Below are positions 16,708 through 20,752 of a DNA stretch of 20,752 nt, piece by piece (within the stretch, counting starts at the first letter, position 1; every line of letters starts with the position of its first letter). The translations under genes were made by a program, and so were the position numbers. This stretch comes from JBCCMA01 sp039026595 (GTDB taxonomy: Bacteria; Pseudomonadota; Gammaproteobacteria; Steroidobacterales; JBCCMA01). The stretch spans positions 1 through 20,752 of the forward strand of contig JBCCMA010000056.1 of NCBI GenBank assembly GCA_039026595.1. The letters run 5' to 3'. The notes beneath the pieces were generated by a model. It was not told where the DNA came from. It did no database searches and was given only the letters and a program-made list of their open reading frames with translations.

Positions 16708-16716
16708 TCCGTCAGG
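16703..16716. other. Short inverted repeat built from the two converging stop codons
   Basis: CCTGA (16703-16707), four bases, then TCAGG (16712-16716). The plus-strand TGA of the DUF2797 gene and the minus-strand TGA of the GGDEF-EAL gene form the inner parts of the arms. Five base pairs with no T-tract is too weak for a convincing terminator. Confidence 0.3.
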
Positions 16717-18439
16717 ATGTTGCCTGCGGCGCCGCGGACACGAGCGGTTGCGAGCGGACCAGAGCCTCAAACTCGTCGGCCGGGATCGGCCGACTGAACA
16801 AATAACCCTGCCCCTGATCACATCCCGCTTCCGCGAGGAAGGCGCGCTGCGCTTCCTCCTCAATGCCCTCGGCCACAACGCGCAGGCCAAGTTTGCTCGC
16901 CATCGCGATGATCGCAGCGCAGATCGCCGCCCGCTTTTCATCGTGGTGCAGATCCATCACAAAGCTGCGGTCAATCTTCAAGGCATCAAGCGGGAACTTC
17001 TGCAGGTAGCTCAGTGAAGAAAAGCCCGTTCCAAAATCGTCCATAGCGAGCGAGATGCCCGCGGCGCGCAGCGCCCGCAGGCGCGCATGCACGTCTGCGC
17101 CATCCTGCATCAGAAGGTTTTCGGTGATCTCAACCACCAGTTTCTGTGGAACGATGCCGTTTTCCCAAACGGCCCGCAGGATCTGTTCGGCCACGTCGAC
17201 GCGCTCGAACTGCTCTGCCGACACATTGACCGACAGGGGGCCGAACTCGAGCCCATCATCCTGCCATTGCCGTAGCTGCTGGCAGGCGCGTCGAACCACC
17301 CACTGCCCAAGATCGAAGATAAGGCCGGTTTCTTCTGCCACGGGGATGAACTTCGCCGGACTGATAAATCCGTGTTCGGGGTGCTGCCACCGAAGCAACG
17401 CCTCAGCGCCGTTGATCTGGCCAGTGCGCAGCGAGACCTTCGGCTGATAGTAAAGCTCGAACTCGCCTGCGGAAATCGCCCGGCGCAGATCCTCCTCAAG
17501 CCACAGCCGCTCCAGCGCACTCGCGTCCATATCCACGTCATAAAACCGAAGCGTATTGCGCCCTGCGCTTTTGGCTTTGTACATGGCCGTGTCGGCCCGC
17601 ATCAAAAGCGTGTCGACGTCGGCGCCATCCTGCGGATAAATCACCACCCCTATGCTGGGCGTGACCACGAACTGACGCCCCTGATAGTGAAACGGCGTCA
17701 GGAGTGCTTCGCGGATTCGATAGGCCACCGTCTCCACCACATCGCGGACGTTGACGCCATTGAGCAGGATAATGAACTCATCACCACCGAGACGCGCGAT
17801 TCGATTGTTCGCGTTCGGCGCAACGTTGGCCGGCGCCGCAGCGGAAGCCACAAAGTCCGACGGCCGCAAACAACGCTCCATGCGCTGAGCAACCGACTTC
17901 AGCAAGGCGTCGCCAACGGAGTGTCCGAGCGAGTCATTGATGCGCTTGAACCGATCCAGGTCCACGTTCAGCAGCGCAAACATGGTGCCATTGCGATCGG
18001 CAACCGCCATGGAGCGACGCAGTTCGCGCAAGAAAAGAGCCCGGTTGGGAAGGCCGGTCACGCTGTCGACGTAGGCCAGTTCATGCATCCGCGCCTCGGT
18101 TTTCCGGCGCTCGGTAATATCGCGGACTATCGCGACGGCGAGGTCTTCGGACTGAGGCACAAGGCGCGCTTCGATATGTACCCGGCCGCGCTCAACAATC
18201 AGCTCAACCGATGCGGGTTCGTTCGTGTCCCGCGCGCTGCGCAAGGCCTCCAGAAAGGGCTCGTGCTGTGATTCCGGAAGGTAGTCCAGAATACGAGTGC
18301 CGTCTCCGTCCAGACGCGGCATGAGCGTGAGCTTGCCGCCGCGCGCGCCGTCCCGAATCAGACCGTCGTAGTCGATGAGGGCGAGATCGTCTGGCAGCGC
18401 AGACAGGATCATCTCGGCAGTGTTAATTGGCTCCGTCAT
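16712..18439 (-). CDS. PAS-GGDEF-EAL c-di-GMP protein
   Basis: The 575-residue product has no membrane segment and is probably cytoplasmic. An N-terminal PAS-like domain (1-110) ends in AIVRDITERRKTEAR, then the GGDEF domain (about 115-300) and EAL domain (about 315-565). The A-site is intact (GGDEF, 218-222). An I-site-like RPSD is at 192-195, but 22 residues separate it from GGDEF instead of the usual 5, because of an Ala/Asn/Pro-rich insertion. EAL is intact (345-347), with the further catalytic residues N405, E437, D467-D468, K488, E524 and Q544 all visible. Both c-di-GMP synthesis and hydrolysis are therefore chemically possible. ATG at 18439 fits the start of the PAS domain, but no strong Shine-Dalgarno is seen. 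Confidence 0.93.
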   Translation of the reverse strand: MTEPINTAEMILSALPDDLALIDYDGLIRDGARGGKLTLMPRLDGDGTRILDYLPESQHEPFLEALRSARDTNEPASVELIVERGRVHIEARLVPQSEDLAVAIVRDITERRKTEARMHELAYVDSVTGLPNRALFLRELRRSMAVADRNGTMFALLNVDLDRFKRINDSLGHSVGDALLKSVAQRMERCLRPSDFVASAAAPANVAPNANNRIARLGGDEFIILLNGVNVRDVVETVAYRIREALLTPFHYQGRQFVVTPSIGVVIYPQDGADVDTLLMRADTAMYKAKSAGRNTLRFYDVDMDASALERLWLEEDLRRAISAGEFELYYQPKVSLRTGQINGAEALLRWQHPEHGFISPAKFIPVAEETGLIFDLGQWVVRRACQQLRQWQDDGLEFGPLSVNVSAEQFERVDVAEQILRAVWENGIVPQKLVVEITENLLMQDGADVHARLRALRAAGISLAMDDFGTGFSSLSYLQKFPLDALKIDRSFVMDLHHDEKRAAICAAIIAMASKLGLRVVAEGIEEEAQRAFLAEAGCDQGQGYLFSRPIPADEFEALVRSQPLVSAAPQATS

Positions 18440-18442
18440 GGG

Positions 18443-18541
18443 TCAGCGGGCCCGCACTCCGCGCACACGCAGCATGAGGTCGGCGCCTGCGATGAATGCG
18501 GCGTGGTGCAAACCGAGTGACTTTGTCTGTTTCGCGATCAT
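18443..18541 (-). CDS. Possible 32-residue leader ORF upstream of the PAS-GGDEF-EAL gene
   Basis: From the ATG at 18541 a frame runs to a TGA that stops three bases before the ATG of the c-di-GMP gene (TGA CCC ATG), an arrangement typical of translational coupling. The peptide (MIAKQTKSLGLHHAAFIAG... to ...RVRGVRAR) is basic with a short hydrophobic middle, and third codon positions are GC-rich as in real genes here. The frame is open further upstream to a TTG at 18652. There is only a weak GGG three bases before the ATG, and I recognise no family. It may be chance. Confidence 0.25.
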   Translation of the reverse strand: MIAKQTKSLGLHHAAFIAGADLMLRVRGVRAR

Positions 18542-18726
18542 TAGCCCAAAGATTCCCTTCTTCAGACCTCCGTAAGCGACCAGACCAAAGAAAGCTGAAG
18601 GCTTGCAATCCCTTTTCACATTTCCGTGCTCAACATAATCATGCGAATGCAACTCATCTATTGAGCGCTAAAGGTTCGCGTCAAGCGGTCGCTACGCTTG
18701 TGGAGAGGCCACAACCCAGGCACAGC
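18542..18726. other. Divergent intergenic region between the PAS-GGDEF-EAL gene and the SprA-like gene
   Basis: Mixed composition with an AT-rich stretch at about 18600-18670, including CATAAT at 18634-18639, a possible plus-strand -10 without a convincing -35. This is where promoters for both divergent genes would be expected. I see no dyad, repeat or RNA gene. Confidence 0.4.
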
Positions 18727-19506
18727 ATGATTCCAAGCGTATCGACAACATCGTTCGGCATGAGCCCGGCGCGCACAGACGCCGTGGTGACACCGAATGC
18801 GCCAACCGCGTCGGTTGCCGGTACGCTGGCGCCCGATCAGACCGCGCAGAACCGCGCGACGGATCTTCCTGAGTCGTCGCAGGTCCGCGAACCGTCATCC
18901 GCCCAGTCGGCGGCAGACGACGCGCGCCCGTCCCAAGACACTCGGCCCAACGAGTCGCCGACAAATGGTGATGAGGTGCTCACGGACGACGAGCAACGCC
19001 AGGTTGAAGAGTTGAAGGAGCGGGACCGAGAGGTCCGGGCCCACGAACAAGCGCATCTTGCCGCCGCCGGCCAATACGCCCGAGGTGGCATCCGTTACAC
19101 GTTCGAACGGGGCCCCGACGGTCGATCCTATGCAGTCGGCGGCGAGGTCTCCGTCGATACGTCAAAGGTGGCCGGCGATCCGGAAGCGACGCTACGAAAG
19201 GCACAGACGCTCCGACGTGCCGCGCTTGCTCCTGCCGAGCCCTCATCGCGGGACCGCTCCGTGGCAGCCGATATGTCGCGCATGGCCGCTGAAGCCCGCC
19301 TTGAAATCGCCAGGCAATCGCGCGAATCGGCGACTCAAGACAACGTCGCGTCGGAGTCTGACGACGACACAACCGAAACAGGCTTAGCGTCCTCACCACT
19401 TAGCTGCCCGGCGTGCGGCGGCGCACACTCAGCTGCTGCACACGACGGCATGATGGCCTACGCTGGCGCCAGCGGCGCCACAGCCCGTTCCCTCGCGGCG
19501 GTCTAG
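18727..19506 (+). CDS. Putative metalloprotease, SprA-related (CJM1_0395-like) family
   Basis: The 259-residue product starts with a disordered Pro/Ala/Thr/Ser-rich stretch (1-85). The core is ELKERDREVRAHEQAHLAAAGQYARGG, with the HExxH-type zinc motif HEQAH at 106-110. It continues with YTFERGPDGRSYAVGGEVSVDTS (124-146) and DPEATLRKAQTLRRAALAPAEPSSRD (151-176). This block is the signature of the SprA-related putative metalloproteases. No signal peptide is evident and no proteolysis has been shown for the family as far as I know. The C-terminus carries CPACGGAH with a second His four residues on (227-239), suggesting a small extra metal site. ATG at 18727 has AGG six bases upstream; the longer open frame back to 18496 is Arg-rich and unlikely to be coding. 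The gene converges with the next one and the two share a CTAG at their stops. Confidence 0.85.
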   Translation: MIPSVSTTSFGMSPARTDAVVTPNAPTASVAGTLAPDQTAQNRATDLPESSQVREPSSAQSAADDARPSQDTRPNESPTNGDEVLTDDEQRQVEELKERDREVRAHEQAHLAAAGQYARGGIRYTFERGPDGRSYAVGGEVSVDTSKVAGDPEATLRKAQTLRRAALAPAEPSSRDRSVAADMSRMAAEARLEIARQSRESATQDNVASESDDDTTETGLASSPLSCPACGGAHSAAAHDGMMAYAGASGATARSLAAV

Positions 19507-20752
19507 CGTGGATTTAGAGTGATAACGTTGGGCGCGACCGGTGCCTCTGCATCACCCTCGGGCGATTGCGACATGAGCTGCGCCATAAACAGCTCTGCAG
19601 GCACGGCGCCTGAGAGCATGAAACCCTGGAACTGATCGCAGCCGTCTGCCTGCAGCCTTGTCAGCTGCTGATCGGTCTCCACGCCCTCTGCCACCACCGT
19701 CAACCCAAGGGCACGGCCCATTGCAATAATCGCGGAGCAAATCGCAGCCGCGTCCTCGTTCGTCGCAATATCCGATACGAAAGACCGGTCGATCTTGAGC
19801 ATGTCGAGCGGGAATTTGCGCAGATAAGCGAGCGATGAATAGCCCGTGCCGAAATCATCGATCGAGAGGGCGCAGCCAATCTGCTTGAGCTGGTCGAGCA
19901 GGTTCTTCACGCGATCGGTGTCCCGCATCAACGCGGACTCCGTAATTTCAAGACTCAGATAATCGGCGCTGATGCGCGCATCGCTAAGTGCACTCCGAAC
20001 CATCGCTACCGGATCGTCGCGCAGAAAGTCCTCCGGAGACAGATTGATGGCGATGGGCACGACCGGCAGGCCCGAGCGCTGCCACTGCGAGACCTGACGA
20101 CACGCCTGATGCACCACCCAACGGGTCAGATCGCTGATCTGCCCCCCCTCTTCTGCAACCGAGATGAAATTGGCCGGCGAAATCTCGCCACGCGTCGGAT
20201 GGAACCAGCGGATTAGCGCCTCGGCACCGATGATCTTGAGATCACTTGCCCGGTACTTCGGCTGGTAGTAAAGCTGGAAGTGATCGTTCTCCAGCGCCAG
20301 ACGAATCTCGTTCTCGAGCGACAGGCGCTGCATCGCCCGCGCGTTCATTTTTCGGGAGTACAGCCGGAACGTGCGGCGACCCTCCGCCTTGGCCATCGAT
20401 ACGGCGACGTCCGCTGCTTTGAGCAAAGACTCACCGTCGCGGCCGTGGTCGGGATACACAGCCGCGCCGACACTGGCGGTCAGAACCAGCTCTTGCCCGT
20501 CGGACGAGAACGGTGCGGCCAGTTCGGTCGCTATTTCTCTCGCCAGAACCCGCGCCTCGCGTCGTGCCTGCCGATGACGCAGGAAAATCAGGAATTCGTC
20601 GCCGGACAGACGCGCTAACTCGAACTCATCGATGCGGTCGCCGCGGCGATGTACGCAGTGCGATAAACGCGCCGCCACAGACCGAATGAGATTGTCCCCG
20701 ACCGTATGGCCCAGCGTGTCGTTAATGCGCTTGAAGCGATCCAGATCGACGA
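19503..20752 (-). CDS. GGDEF-EAL c-di-GMP protein, 5' part outside window
   Basis: The frame is open to the window end and contains the conserved GGDEF-domain opening VDLDRFKRINDTLGHTVGDNL in the last 75 bases, so the gene starts beyond 20752. The A-site reads SGDEF instead of GGDEF, and the I-site-like RRGD lies five residues further upstream than usual. The EAL domain is complete: GAEALIRW, INLSPEDF, LEITES, SIDDFGTGYSS, LKIDRSF, VVAEGVE and QGFMLSG are all present. Phosphodiesterase activity is therefore likely, while cyclase activity is doubtful. It ends in a Pro/Ala-rich tail. The stop codon overlaps the stop of the convergent SprA-like gene. Any N-terminal sensor domain is not visible. 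Confidence 0.92.
   Translation of the reverse strand, partial: VDLDRFKRINDTLGHTVGDNLIRSVAARLSHCVHRRGDRIDEFELARLSGDEFLIFLRHRQARREARVLAREIATELAAPFSSDGQELVLTASVGAAVYPDHGRDGESLLKAADVAVSMAKAEGRRTFRLYSRKMNARAMQRLSLENEIRLALENDHFQLYYQPKYRASDLKIIGAEALIRWFHPTRGEISPANFISVAEEGGQISDLTRWVVHQACRQVSQWQRSGLPVVPIAINLSPEDFLRDDPVAMVRSALSDARISADYLSLEITESALMRDTDRVKNLLDQLKQIGCALSIDDFGTGYSSLAYLRKFPLDMLKIDRSFVSDIATNEDAAAICSAIIAMGRALGLTVVAEGVETDQQLTRLQADGCDQFQGFMLSGAVPAELFMAQLMSQSPEGDAEAPVAPNVITLNPR

Noticed and set aside
17372..18271. Plus-strand frame of 299 codons
   Set aside because: Antisense to the GGDEF domain of the PAS-GGDEF-EAL gene; composition is typical of a shadow frame.
18496..18726. Upstream extension of the SprA-like protein
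   Set aside because: The extension is Arg/Ser/Gln-rich without family similarity. The ATG at 18727 has a suitable AGG spacing.
1..20752. Mobile elements, CRISPR, tRNA, toxin-antitoxin or phage-defence genes
   Set aside because: I looked for transposase motifs, regular spaced repeats, cloverleaf-like segments and defence domains on both strands and found none.

Overview
The window looks like a chromosomal segment of a GC-rich, aerobic, free-living Gammaproteobacterium. The evidence is the GGDEF-EAL signalling proteins, an RND/adaptor/OMF efflux operon, a BCCT transporter, a DUF4124-like protein and the gene style (GTG/TTG starts, 4-base ATGA overlaps). The genus cannot be named from sequence alone. 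I saw no rRNA, tRNA, CRISPR array, insertion sequence, integrase or phage gene. Most genes lie on the minus strand.

Layout. Bases 1-237 hold the C-terminal end of a response-regulator receiver domain (+). From 251 to 9634 there is a run of minus-strand genes. In transcription order they are: a four-repeat DUF4397 lipoprotein (ends at 8201, followed by two tandem intrinsic terminators), a two-domain universal stress protein, a small membrane-anchored DUF4124-like protein, a very large periplasmic-propeller/PAS/GGDEF/EAL sensor, a BCCT-type transporter and an FMN reductase-domain protein. From 9758 to about 15512 a tight three-gene minus-strand operon encodes a tripartite efflux pump in the order outer-membrane factor, periplasmic adaptor, RND permease, with 4-base start/stop overlaps at both junctions. 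A divergent intergenic region (15513-15909) carries an operator-like dyad. It separates the operon from a DUF2797 gene (+). A PAS-GGDEF-EAL protein (-), a SprA-like putative metalloprotease (+) and a third GGDEF-EAL protein (-, cut by the window end) complete the segment.

How the genes fit together. The dominant theme is cyclic-di-GMP signalling. Three GGDEF-EAL proteins lie within 19 kb, and each differs from consensus in its own way: an EVL motif, a 17-residue insertion between I-site and A-site, and an SGDEF A-site. The 1362-residue sensor has the periplasmic architecture of hybrid two-component sensors (Reg_prop propeller plus Y_Y_Y) but a c-di-GMP output. The efflux operon is a self-contained export machine with no adjacent regulator. 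The stress protein has a strong inverted repeat over its ribosome binding site, suggesting post-transcriptional or operator control.

I did not find a clearly new multigene system. The best candidates for a second look are the usp leader hairpin, the propeller-to-c-di-GMP sensor, the DUF2797 protein, in which I see a possible GIY-YIG-like core next to a zinc site, and the Cys/His tail on the SprA-like protein. All functional calls come from reading translated sequence by eye; no database search was run.
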